A stretch of DNA of 49,205 nt. Source: Flavobacteriaceae bacterium. GTDB lineage: Bacteria > Bacteroidota > Bacteroidia > Flavobacteriales > Flavobacteriaceae. Of the stretch, positions 9,536 to 18,237 are shown piece after piece. The number at the start of each line of letters is the position of its first letter. The first letter of the stretch is position 1. The stretch is taken from positions 1 to 49,205 of the forward strand of contig JALSLI010000119.1 in assembly GCA_026988395.1 (NCBI GenBank), in the 5' to 3' direction. A model generated the notes under the pieces. The model saw nothing but the letters and a program-made list of their open reading frames with translations. It was not told where the DNA came from and did no database searches. Position numbers and translations under genes: made by a program.

Positions 9536-10009
9536 TTAAAGTTTAATATCACTCTTCCCTCCGGTTTTTTTTAGCAATCTTGTAGATTCAACAACCATTT
9601 TTTGCGAGATACTTTTACACATATCATAAACCGTTAAAGCCGTAATGCTCGCTCCGGTTAGTGCTTCCATCTCTACGCCGGTTTTTCCGGTAATCGTTAC
9701 CGTACAAAGAATTTCAATATACTCAGAATCTAAAATATTAATTTCAATATCCACACCATTTATCAGTAAAGGATGGCACATTGGTATTAAATCGGCTGTT
9801 TTTTTTACCGCTTGAATTCCTGCTACAATTGCCGTTTGAAAAACAGGCCCTTTTTTGGTAATTAATTCGTTTTTATTAAAATGCGAAATCACTTCAACAC
9901 CTAAAAACATTACCGTTTTTGCTGTTGCGGTACGTTTGGTAATTTCCTTATCGGAAACATTTACCATTTTAGGATGGTTATCTTTATTAATGTGCGAAAA
10001 ATCTGCCAT
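9536..10009 (-). CDS. moaC: Cyclic pyranopterin monophosphate synthase MoaC
   Basis: MADFSHINKDNHPKMVNVSDKEIT; KKTADLIPMCHPL; TGVEMEALTGASITALTVYDMCK. Confidence 0.97.
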   Translation of the reverse strand: MADFSHINKDNHPKMVNVSDKEITKRTATAKTVMFLGVEVISHFNKNELITKKGPVFQTAIVAGIQAVKKTADLIPMCHPLLINGVDIEINILDSEYIEILCTVTITGKTGVEMEALTGASITALTVYDMCKSISQKMVVESTRLLKKTGGKSDIKL

Positions 10010-10020
10010 AATATGTTAAT

Positions 10021-11238
10021 TTAACGAAATTTGATGTATTTATAAATGCTTCCTTTTGGATACAAATTTTGCCCTTTTGGAAGCTCTAAAAAAGCATCTA
10101 CATCTACTAAATTAGCCAAATCTCCGGAGCCGTGACCGGTAATTGGTGTTGCGTAAATTGTGCCGTTTTTATTTGTTAATTTCACTTGTAAAAAATAGGT
10201 TAAATCCGATTTAAATACATAATCGCTATCTAAAACTGCAAAGTGTTTATTTTCATATTCCAATCCAACAGATTTATAAAACCAAGGATAAAAATAACGC
10301 AAACAACTCACAAAAGTAGAAACCGGATTTCCCGGAAATGCAAAAATAGTTTTACGTTCTTTTTTACCAAACCAAAATGGTTTTCCCGGACGCTGACTTA
10401 CACGATGAAATAATTTTTGAACGCCTAAATCTGCTAAAACATCCGGAATAAAATCAAACTTTCCTTTGCTTACTGCTCCGCTGAAAAGCAGCACATCATA
10501 ATCTTGTAACAGATTTTTAATGGTTTTTCTTAAATTCTCTTTGTCATCGTTTATATGAATTGTTTTGGTTTCTATTTTAAGCTTTTCCAATAACGAGACC
10601 AAAGTATACACATTAGAACGTCGTATTTGATGAGATAACGGATTTTGATTTACTTCTACCAACTCATCTCCTGTGGAAACAATTAGCACTCTTGGATTTT
10701 TAGCAACTTTAACTTTTGCTTTACCAACAGTTGCTAATACGCCAATTTCCGCCGGACTAATACGCGTATTTTCTCTTAAAATAATTTCGTTTTGTTTGCG
10801 ATCTTTTCCCTTTTTGTGTACGTTTTGAAAGAATTTTATTGCTTCGGTTTGTAGTGTTGCTATTCCGTTATCTATATTTATTAATTCATACGGAATAACT
10901 ATATCTACACCTTTTGGCAAGATTGCACCTGTCATCACTTCGACACAATTCTCAGGATTTCTAACAGTAATTTGTGGTGTTCCGGCAGGTTGTATCCCTT
11001 CAATTTTAAATTGTTTTCTGCCTTTTTCAAATTCGGTAAAAGCAATGGCTATTCCATCCATACTTACACGATTAAAAGGTGGAAAATCTCTATCTGCCAA
11101 AATGTTTTCCTTTAAAACACGATGAACAGATTGGATAAACGGAATTTCTTCCACACCAAAATCTTCAATATTATTTAATATAATTTCCGTTGCTTGCGGC
11201 ACGGAAATTAATCCATCAGATACATCGCAAATACTCAT
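10021..11238 (-). CDS. moeA: Molybdopterin molybdenumtransferase MoeA
   Basis: DRDFPPFNRVSMDGIA; VMTGAILPKG; STGDELVE; SGAVSKGKFDFIPDVL; AFPGNPVSTFV. Confidence 0.95.
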   Translation of the reverse strand: MSICDVSDGLISVPQATEIILNNIEDFGVEEIPFIQSVHRVLKENILADRDFPPFNRVSMDGIAIAFTEFEKGRKQFKIEGIQPAGTPQITVRNPENCVEVMTGAILPKGVDIVIPYELINIDNGIATLQTEAIKFFQNVHKKGKDRKQNEIILRENTRISPAEIGVLATVGKAKVKVAKNPRVLIVSTGDELVEVNQNPLSHQIRRSNVYTLVSLLEKLKIETKTIHINDDKENLRKTIKNLLQDYDVLLFSGAVSKGKFDFIPDVLADLGVQKLFHRVSQRPGKPFWFGKKERKTIFAFPGNPVSTFVSCLRYFYPWFYKSVGLEYENKHFAVLDSDYVFKSDLTYFLQVKLTNKNGTIYATPITGHGSGDLANLVDVDAFLELPKGQNLYPKGSIYKYIKFR

Positions 11239-11609
11239 TCTTCTTCTTTAGTGTTGGTTAAATTTTGCTGCTCATCAAAATAATTTATAATTGCTTGCTT
11301 TAATAAAACTGTCTGTTCACCTGCTTTTAAAGGTGGTAATTCTTCTAATAAAGTATAATGAGGCCAGCCATCTTTGTCAAAAAAATCAAATTTGTAATAC
11401 CCATAAGGCTCTAATAATTTGCAAATCGCAATATGCATTAAATTGATTTTTTCGTCTTTTTTAAATTTTCTAAAACCTTGACCGAGTTCTTGTACACCAA
11501 TTAGATAAACAATTGCATCAACATCTAATGTTTCACCACCTCCAAATCTATCGGAAACTTTTTTTTGTACTTCAAGCCATTTTTCTTTTATATTTTCTTC
11601 TTTGCTCAT
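11235..11609 (-). CDS. Conserved hypothetical protein, translationally coupled to moeA
   Basis: 124-aa ORF whose stop overlaps the moeA start by 4 bp; no recognised motif. Confidence 0.7.
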   Translation of the reverse strand: MSKEENIKEKWLEVQKKVSDRFGGGETLDVDAIVYLIGVQELGQGFRKFKKDEKINLMHIAICKLLEPYGYYKFDFFDKDGWPHYTLLEELPPLKAGEQTVLLKQAIINYFDEQQNLTNTKEEE

Positions 11610-11653
11610 TTAATTTTATTGTAATACAAATATACCAATTCTTAACGCATAAC

Positions 11654-12445
11654 TCACAACTCATATTCCACTTTATTTAAAATTAATCCGGAAGCCGGAG
11701 CTACAAAAGGTAAAGGACGATCAATATTGTGTTCTATTAAGGATTTTTTAATGAATTCCAATGTAATTTCTCCTTTACCTAAACGGAATAATGTTCCCAT
11801 TATTAATCGTACTTGATTGCGTAAAAATCCGCTACTTTTTATACGATAAACATACGATTTATCCGGAAAAAAATTAGCCGAGTAAATATCGTTTTCCACA
11901 ATTTCGCTTACCAATATTTCACGATTGTAATTTGCAAATTCGGTTGGTTTGGTACAGTAGTGTTTAAACCAATGTTTACCTTGAAATAATTTTGCCCCTT
12001 TTTTCATTAATTCTAAATCCAAATCTTCATAAAAACAAGTCATTACAGGTGCTGCAAACGGGTGAAATTTTTCTCCATAAGAAAAAAAATACAAATATTC
12101 TTTTACTTTTGAATCGGTTATTACATTAAATTTTTCATCTACTTCCTTTATGGAAAGAGCTTTAATATCGTTTGGTAAATTATGATTAAACAAGCTTAAA
12201 AAATCGGTTAAATCGGTTATTTCTTCGTATAAAAACAATTCCATCGGAAAATTGGTTGCCGAAACGCGTGCATCGGTTCTGCCCGAACCCAATACTTTGG
12301 TTTTTTCTTTTCCTAAAACGTGTTTTAAGGTTTTTTCAATTAATCCTTGCACGGTTTTTACATCAGGTTGTTTTTGAAATCCGTGTAAACGGAAACCTAA
12401 AAATTGCATATTAAGCAAATAGTAATATCGTTTTTTTTGTGACAT
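11654..12445 (-). CDS. truA: tRNA pseudouridine synthase TruA-family protein
   Basis: KKRYYYLLNMQFLGFRLHGFQKQPDVKTVQGLIE; GSGRTDARVSA; SGFLRNQVRLIMGTL. ATG at 12445 preferred over the TTG-initiated track ORF. Confidence 0.88.
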   Translation of the reverse strand: MSQKKRYYYLLNMQFLGFRLHGFQKQPDVKTVQGLIEKTLKHVLGKEKTKVLGSGRTDARVSATNFPMELFLYEEITDLTDFLSLFNHNLPNDIKALSIKEVDEKFNVITDSKVKEYLYFFSYGEKFHPFAAPVMTCFYEDLDLELMKKGAKLFQGKHWFKHYCTKPTEFANYNREILVSEIVENDIYSANFFPDKSYVYRIKSSGFLRNQVRLIMGTLFRLGKGEITLEFIKKSLIEHNIDRPLPFVAPASGLILNKVEYEL

Positions 12446-12451
12446 ATCTTG

Positions 12452-12459
12452 CAAATGTA
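12452..12459 (-). promoter_or_regulatory. Candidate -7 element (TACATTTG) for truA
   Basis: caaatgta on + strand, i.e. TACATTTG on minus, just upstream of the ATG at 12445. Confidence 0.45.
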
Positions 12460-12484
12460 AAAATAAAATAACTAAAATTTAATG

Positions 12485-12492
12485 TACATTTG
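12485..12492 (+). promoter_or_regulatory. Candidate -7 element (TACATTTG) for the flippase gene
   Basis: TAnnTTTG match lying inside the first codons of the track ORF, suggesting the true start is downstream. Confidence 0.45.
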
Positions 12493-12511
12493 CTTTACTA
12501 AAAGAAAACGA

Positions 12512-13795
12512 TTGAAAAATATTAAAAACTTATTAAATGGCTTTTTAAGCAGAGCCGGAAGTTATATTTTTTTAGCGACTATCATCGCCAGAGTTAGCAA
12601 TTTTTTGGTGCATTTAATTGTTTTGTATTTTATTCCAAAAGATCGTTTGGGCATTGTAATTTACGCATATAGTTTTATTGCCTTTTTGTTGCCTATCTCC
12701 GGCTTAGGCATTCAGCAAAGTTTGGTGCGATACGGTGCAAGATTATCTTCCGACAAAGAAAAAAAAGAATTGTTTAAATATGTTTTAAAAAAAGGTTTAC
12801 AGCTTAATCTTTTATTTGTATTTCTTTTAATTCCGTTTGCTTACCTGTATCCTTTTAAATTTGAAACAGCGAGATTTTATTTTTTAATACTTACATTAAG
12901 TTTAATTCCGCATTTTTTATTACTGCTTATTGAAATTTATTTCAGATTGTTCTATAAGAATAAAATTTATGCCAAATTAGAGATTTCGTATAGCATTGTA
13001 TTTCTTGTTTTAACTGTAATAAGTACGTATTTTTTTAGAGAAAAAGGTTATGTTTTTGCTATAATCATCTCACCTTTACTCATTTTTAGTTATTATTTTT
13101 TCCGTTTTGTTAAATTAGAACAAACAAAAATTATAAAACCAAGTTTTGTAAATTGGTCTTTTTGGAAATACGGTTTTTTTGCCGGTTTATCTTATGTTGC
13201 AACTGTTTTTCTCTTTGAAATTGATAAAATTTTAATAGGTAATCTCTTACAAAATCCAACAAAAGTAACCATTTATGGTTATGTTGCTCTAATACCAATG
13301 TCTTTGTTATTTCTCCCAAGAATTTTAATGACGGCAGATTTTGTTTATGTAACCGAAAATATAACCGATAAAAAATACATCTTAAACTACATTAAAACCT
13401 ATATTTCCATTTTTAGTTTTATCAGTTTAGGTATTCTTTTGGTTAACGGAATTTTCTCAAAATATATTTTATTTTTCCTTTTCGGAGAGGCATTTACCAA
13501 TTATACAAGCACTTTTATAGTTTTAACATTTGGCGTTACGGGAATATTAATTTTAAGAGGATTATTTGGCAATTTATTATCAGCTATCGGTAAAGCGGAA
13601 CTCAATTTTGTTATTGCATTAATTGCCATTGTTATTAATATTTTTTCCAATTATTATTTTATTCCTAAATTCGGCATTTTAGGAGCTGCAATAACTTCGG
13701 CAATTCTTATGTGGTTTACCGGAATTTTATCTTGCTTGCTTTTTTTTATCTATTACCGCAAAATGCTAAAAGAAAAAAGTACTTTTACCTCATAA
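12512..13795 (+). CDS. Polysaccharide/O-antigen flippase-like multi-TM protein (MOP/Wzx superfamily)
   Basis: LLNGFLSRAGSYIFLATIIARVSNFLVHLIVLYFIPKDRLGI; about 12 hydrophobic segments. The track ORF begins at 12482 but that ATG overlaps a putative -7 element; TTG at 12512 is a plausible start. Confidence 0.8.
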   Translation: MKNIKNLLNGFLSRAGSYIFLATIIARVSNFLVHLIVLYFIPKDRLGIVIYAYSFIAFLLPISGLGIQQSLVRYGARLSSDKEKKELFKYVLKKGLQLNLLFVFLLIPFAYLYPFKFETARFYFLILTLSLIPHFLLLLIEIYFRLFYKNKIYAKLEISYSIVFLVLTVISTYFFREKGYVFAIIISPLLIFSYYFFRFVKLEQTKIIKPSFVNWSFWKYGFFAGLSYVATVFLFEIDKILIGNLLQNPTKVTIYGYVALIPMSLLFLPRILMTADFVYVTENITDKKYILNYIKTYISIFSFISLGILLVNGIFSKYILFFLFGEAFTNYTSTFIVLTFGVTGILILRGLFGNLLSAIGKAELNFVIALIAIVINIFSNYYFIPKFGILGAAITSAILMWFTGILSCLLFFIYYRKMLKEKSTFTS

Positions 13796-13804
13796 ATAAA
13801 AATA

Positions 13805-14920
13805 ATGCACATTCTATTTTTAAATAGCTGGTATCCAAATCGGATTTTAAAACAAAACGGCGATTTTATCCAAAGACATGCCCAAGCGGTTGCTTTACAA
13901 CATAAAGTTACTGCTCTTCATGTGAAATCCGACCCAAATTTAAAGCAAAAAATAGAAATTACCCAAGACGAAAAAAATGGTGTTAAAGCCTATATCGCAT
14001 ATGTAAAAGCAAGTAAAAATCCGGTTTTAAAAGCAATTCGATTTATAAATGGTTATCGTGCTTTACTAAAAAAAACCAATAAAGTGGATGTTGTTCACGT
14101 AAACAAATTATTTCCTGTGGGAGTTGTGGCTCTTTGGCTAAAAAAGATGAAAAAAATTCCGTTTATCATTACCGAACATCATACAATTTACCATCAGCCG
14201 TATGCAAAAAAAATCGGATTTACAGAGCGTTTTCTATCGAAACTAATTACTAAAAATGCAGCTTTTGTTGCTCCCGTAAGTAAAGATTTAGGCTTTGCAA
14301 TGCAAACATTTGGATTAAAAGGAAATTACACCAACATACCAAACGTAGTGGACACGAAACGATTTAAAGCAAAAGAAAAAAAACAAGATATCTTTACTAT
14401 TTTACACGTTTCATCAATGAATAAAGTAAAAAATATAGATGGTATTTTAAAAACAATAAAGGCTCTTGAAAAACACATTCCGTCTTTTCAATTTCAAATG
14501 ATTGGTGGTAATGCCGAGGATTTTATGGTAAAGGCAAAAGATTTCGGTTTAACCGAAGAAAATTTACATTTTAAAAATCAGGTTTCTCATCAAGAAATTA
14601 CCAAATATTTTCAAAATGCAAGCGTCTTTCTTTTATTTAGCGATGTGGAAAATTTACCTTGTGTAATTTTAGAGGCTTTTTCTTGCGGAACACCGGTTAT
14701 TTCAACAAATGTTGGTGGAATAGCAGAGTATTTCCCTGAAGATTTTGGCATTTTAGTTCCGCCAAAAAACGAAGATGCATTGCTAAAAGCTATTCTAAAA
14801 ATTTATACGGATACTAATTCGGTTAAACCGAGAAAAATGCATCAATATGTTGAACAACATTTTAGCGAAAAGCAAATTTGTGAAGCATTTACTAAGTTGT
14901 ACAAAAAAGCAATACAATAA
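13805..14920 (+). CDS. Glycosyltransferase family 4 (GT-B)
   Basis: NSWYPNRILKQNGDFIQRHAQAVA; TEHHTIYH; PNVVDTKRF; LPCVILEAFSCGTPVISTNVGGIAEYFPEDFGILVPPKNEDAL. Confidence 0.93.
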   Translation: MHILFLNSWYPNRILKQNGDFIQRHAQAVALQHKVTALHVKSDPNLKQKIEITQDEKNGVKAYIAYVKASKNPVLKAIRFINGYRALLKKTNKVDVVHVNKLFPVGVVALWLKKMKKIPFIITEHHTIYHQPYAKKIGFTERFLSKLITKNAAFVAPVSKDLGFAMQTFGLKGNYTNIPNVVDTKRFKAKEKKQDIFTILHVSSMNKVKNIDGILKTIKALEKHIPSFQFQMIGGNAEDFMVKAKDFGLTEENLHFKNQVSHQEITKYFQNASVFLLFSDVENLPCVILEAFSCGTPVISTNVGGIAEYFPEDFGILVPPKNEDALLKAILKIYTDTNSVKPRKMHQYVEQHFSEKQICEAFTKLYKKAIQ

Positions 14921-14922
14921 TT

Positions 14923-15723
14923 ATGCATAAACTTAAAAAACTATTTAACGGATTACTACTATTAATTAAAAAACCAAGTCTGATTAATGAAGTTTTAGAA
15001 TCGGATTTGGTTTGGCAAAAAAAAGTAAATTACCAAACGTTTCCAGTAGTTGAAATGGAAAATTTAGTTCCCAATTTTAATGAAACTCTTTCGGTATTTT
15101 CTTTTTTAGGTGGAGGTTCTCTACCAACCGATATTATGTTGTTAAAAGCATTGGCAAGACAAATAAAAGATTGCAGTTATTTTGAAATTGGCACTTGGCG
15201 TGGAGAAAGTGTTGTTAATGTATCGGAAACGGCAAAAGAATGCTACACCTTAAACCTATCTAAAAAGGAAATGTTAGACTTAAAAATGCCAAAAGAATAT
15301 GCTGAGTTGCACGGTTTTTTCTCTAAAAACAAAAAAAACATCCAACATCTTTACGGCAATTCGTTAACTTATGATTTTAAAGGATTAAATAAAAAGTTCG
15401 ATTTAATTTTTATCGATGGTAACCATAAATATGATTTTGTAAAAAATGATACCAAACAGGTTTTTAAACATTTAGCACATAAAAACACAATAGTTGTTTG
15501 GCACGATTACGCGTACAATCCCGAGAAAATAAGAAGTGAAGTTTTAAAAGGTATCTTAGACGGTTTGCCTAAGGAAATGCATCAAAATTTATATCATGTT
15601 TCCAATACAATGTGTGCTATTTACTACCCTGAAAATTTACAATCTACAAGGTTTACAAGTATAAAAAAACCGGATAAATATTTTAAAGTAAGTGCTAAAA
15701 TGGTAAAAATAAAAAGTCTCTAA
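14923..15723 (+). CDS. Class I SAM-dependent methyltransferase-like protein
   Basis: SYFEIGTWRGESVVN; KFDLIFIDGNHKYDFVKNDTKQVFKHL..NTIVVWHDY. Confidence 0.8.
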   Translation: MHKLKKLFNGLLLLIKKPSLINEVLESDLVWQKKVNYQTFPVVEMENLVPNFNETLSVFSFLGGGSLPTDIMLLKALARQIKDCSYFEIGTWRGESVVNVSETAKECYTLNLSKKEMLDLKMPKEYAELHGFFSKNKKNIQHLYGNSLTYDFKGLNKKFDLIFIDGNHKYDFVKNDTKQVFKHLAHKNTIVVWHDYAYNPEKIRSEVLKGILDGLPKEMHQNLYHVSNTMCAIYYPENLQSTRFTSIKKPDKYFKVSAKMVKIKSL

Positions 15724-15740
15724 ATATTTAGAGACTTTTT
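15711..15740. terminator. Bidirectional terminator, perfect 30-nt palindrome overlapping the stop codon of the upstream gene
   Basis: aaaaagtctctaaatatttagagacttttt between convergent genes. Confidence 0.9.
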
Positions 15741-15746
15741 ATTTTT

Positions 15747-16538
15747 TTAGTTTTCCACGTTAAAATTAATAGGCAAATTAAATTGCACATTTACAAAATG
15801 CGTACGTTGTTTTCCGGGCACCATTTTAGGGAGTTTTTTAACCACTCTTTCGGCTTCTTTTTTTAATCTAGGATGAGTCGCATTAGAATGCACATTAGTA
15901 ATATCGCCATTTTTATCGATTACAAACTGTACATAAATACGATGTTGTCCTTCACTTAATCCTAAATTTTGAGCCAAATCCACATCAAAATATTTATTAA
16001 TATGTTTTTGCAATATTTTGTTAAAACATTTTTTCTTTGCTTCTCCTTTTTTGTCCTTACATTTATAAAAAGTTGGTTTGATTTCTACTTTTACAAAAGG
16101 TACATCTTCTTTGTTTTCGGTATCAGGTTCTTCAACAGAAGGAATGTCATTAATATTAAGTTGTGGTGTGTTTTGATTATCTTCGGTAGATAAGAGCTCT
16201 TTTGGTAATGCATTCACTATTTTTTTACTGTTATCTATTACATTTACTTTATCAACTACAGGTTTTGGTGTTTTTATTTTCTTTATGGCAACCGGTTTTT
16301 GTAGCTGTTTTTTCTTTGGTTCAATTACATTAATCGCATCCGGAACATATACATCAACCATAGCTACCGATTTAGGTTCTTTAAAAATATAGTGCTTTTT
16401 AATTGTTTTGTACTCTAAAGCAAGATAAACTGCAAAAAGTGCTAAAATTAAACCTAATTGCATAAAAATTACCGTGCTTTTTTGTAATTTTGAATTTGGT
16501 GTTTCTGCCTTGGCAGAAAAATGTTTGTTTGTGTTCAT
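15747..16538 (-). CDS. Energy transducer TonB (basic linker)
   Basis: N-terminal TM; KPVAIKKIKTPKPVVDK linker; C-terminal YVQFVIDKNGDITNV...HPRLKKEAERVVKKLPKMVPGKQR TonB_C domain. Confidence 0.92.
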   Translation of the reverse strand: MNTNKHFSAKAETPNSKLQKSTVIFMQLGLILALFAVYLALEYKTIKKHYIFKEPKSVAMVDVYVPDAINVIEPKKKQLQKPVAIKKIKTPKPVVDKVNVIDNSKKIVNALPKELLSTEDNQNTPQLNINDIPSVEEPDTENKEDVPFVKVEIKPTFYKCKDKKGEAKKKCFNKILQKHINKYFDVDLAQNLGLSEGQHRIYVQFVIDKNGDITNVHSNATHPRLKKEAERVVKKLPKMVPGKQRTHFVNVQFNLPINFNVEN

Positions 16539-16591
16539 AATATTTTATTTAAGAGTTAATATATTGTAATACAACACAAAAAACATACCAA

Positions 16592-16619
16592 AATCCCGGT
16601 TACTTTTGTAATCGGGATT
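16592..16619. terminator. Hairpin between the tandem TonB genes
   Basis: aatcccggttac-tttt-gtaatcgggatt (imperfect stem) followed on + by tctttttaattttt; orientation ambiguous. Confidence 0.5.
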
Positions 16620-16661
16620 CTTTTTAATTTTTAAAATATTTTGCGGAGTTAAGGTAAAACA

Positions 16662-16689
16662 AAAAATCCTGCAAAATTGCAGGATTTTT
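16662..16689 (-). terminator. Rho-independent terminator downstream of the second TonB gene
   Basis: aaaaatcctgca-aaat-tgcaggattttt, 12-bp perfect stem with U-tract. Confidence 0.9.
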
Positions 16690-16711
16690 AGATTTTATTT
16701 TAAAGTGATGA

Positions 16712-17446
16712 TTATTCTTCCACATTAAAGATAATCGGTAAATTGTAACGCACTTTTACCGGTTTGTTACGTTGCCTTCCGGGAACCATTCTTGGTAATT
16801 TTTTAATTACACGCTCAGCTTCTTTCTTTAATCTAGGGTGAGGTGCTCTGGATTTAATATCAATGATATTACCATTTTTATCAATTACAAATTGTACTGC
16901 AATTTTCTTTCTTCCGGCAGATAAACCTAAATCTTGTGCTAAATCTGCATTAAAGTTTTTAGCAATAAATTTTTGCATTTTTTTACTAAAACAAGCTTTC
17001 TTTTTGGCATTGCTTCCTTTACAACCCGGAAAAGTAGGTACCGATTCAATAACTGCAAATGGCACTTCTTCCTCAACTTGTTCTTCTTCTACTACCTCTT
17101 CAATATCATCTTCTTCCGGAGCTTCAACTACTTCTTCCTCGTCAGTTTCGGTAGATTCTAAAACAGTTTCTTCAATATCTTTATCGTCTTCTACCACTTC
17201 AATTACTTCCGGTGCAGGTGGCGGAGGCGGTGGCGGCGGTTTTACTTCTTCTATTTGTTGTTGGGTAATCGGAATTTCTTCTTCCAGTTCATCTTGAGCT
17301 GTTCCGTCACCTAAATCTTCTACAACATATTTTGTTTTATACTCAATTCCTTCATACACTACAAATAGTGCAAAAAGTAAACCAAGCAACATAAACACTT
17401 TTGTGTAGTTCTCTAAGTTTGCTTTTGGACTTTTTTTAACTTCCAT
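16712..17446 (-). CDS. Energy transducer TonB (acidic/proline linker)
   Basis: N-terminal TM; EEVKPPPPPPPPAPEVIEVVEDD; VQFVIDKNGNIIDIKS..HPRLKKEAERVIKKLPRMVPGRQR. Confidence 0.95.
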   Translation of the reverse strand: MEVKKSPKANLENYTKVFMLLGLLFALFVVYEGIEYKTKYVVEDLGDGTAQDELEEEIPITQQQIEEVKPPPPPPPPAPEVIEVVEDDKDIEETVLESTETDEEEVVEAPEEDDIEEVVEEEQVEEEVPFAVIESVPTFPGCKGSNAKKKACFSKKMQKFIAKNFNADLAQDLGLSAGRKKIAVQFVIDKNGNIIDIKSRAPHPRLKKEAERVIKKLPRMVPGRQRNKPVKVRYNLPIIFNVEE

Positions 17447-17490
17447 TTTTATACATTTTTATAAGTTGCTAATTTAGTAAAATTATTTAT

Positions 17491-17868
17491 TCAACCAAAT
17501 TTTTTTTTAAAGTTCTTGAAAAGATATTCGAAAACAAATACCGCAACAATTATACCAATCGTGTTTGCCAGAGCATCAAACATATCTTTTGTTCTGTCTT
17601 GTGTAAACCAATCTTGTGCAAATTCGAGTAAAATTCCGTATAAAATTAACAAAATGACTATTTTAAAAACAGCTTGTTTTTCTTTTAAGGCGTATAACCA
17701 AGAAAGTGTGAGTGTAAAGTATGCAGAAAAATGAAAAAGTTTATCTACATTTTTTATTGGGATTTTTACATCTACACCTCCTGATTTTAAACTCAAATAT
17801 GCAATTAAAATAGTTAAAAGAACCGCTAAAATTTTAGCATTACGCTCCAATAACTTCTTTATACGCAT
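17491..17868 (-). CDS. VanZ-like family membrane protein
   Basis: [48 protein letters not shown]. Confidence 0.88.
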   Translation of the reverse strand: MRIKKLLERNAKILAVLLTILIAYLSLKSGGVDVKIPIKNVDKLFHFSAYFTLTLSWLYALKEKQAVFKIVILLILYGILLEFAQDWFTQDRTKDMFDALANTIGIIVAVFVFEYLFKNFKKKFG

Positions 17869-18217
17869 TTACGTCTAGTAGTTTTGCATCATTTGTGTCT
17901 GCTATTTTTACTTTTATAATCCATCCTTCGCCGTAAGGATCTGAATTTACTAATTCGGGTTGATCTTCTAATGTTTCATTAAACTCGATTACTTCTCCTG
18001 CAACAGGCATAAATAAATCGGAAACTGTTTTAACAGCTTCAATACTACCAAAAACCTCTTCGGTATCTAGTTCTTCATCTAAAGTATCTACATCTACATA
18101 GACAATATCTCCTAATTCTTTTTGAGCAAAATCAGTAATTCCTATGGTTGCAATTCCATCTTCAATTTTTACCCATTCGTGATCTTTTGTGTACTTTAAT
18201 TCTTCCGGTATGTTCAT
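17840..18217 (-). CDS. gcvH: Glycine cleavage system H protein
   Basis: [51 protein letters not shown] (lipoyl-lysine motif). Confidence 0.97.
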   Translation of the reverse strand: MNIPEELKYTKDHEWVKIEDGIATIGITDFAQKELGDIVYVDVDTLDEELDTEEVFGSIEAVKTVSDLFMPVAGEVIEFNETLEDQPELVNSDPYGEGWIIKVKIADTNDAKLLDVNAYKEVIGA

Positions 18218-18237
18218 TTTATTCTAATTTAATTTTG

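Noticed and set aside
16863-17297. 144-aa plus-strand ORF (Ser/Thr/Gly-rich)
   Set aside because: Exactly antisense to the acidic/proline linker of the second TonB; low-complexity mirror of the real gene.
17840-17868. 29-bp overlap of VanZ-like gene and gcvH as a novel overlapping-gene arrangement
   Set aside because: Short overlaps are routine in compact operons; both frames are well supported.
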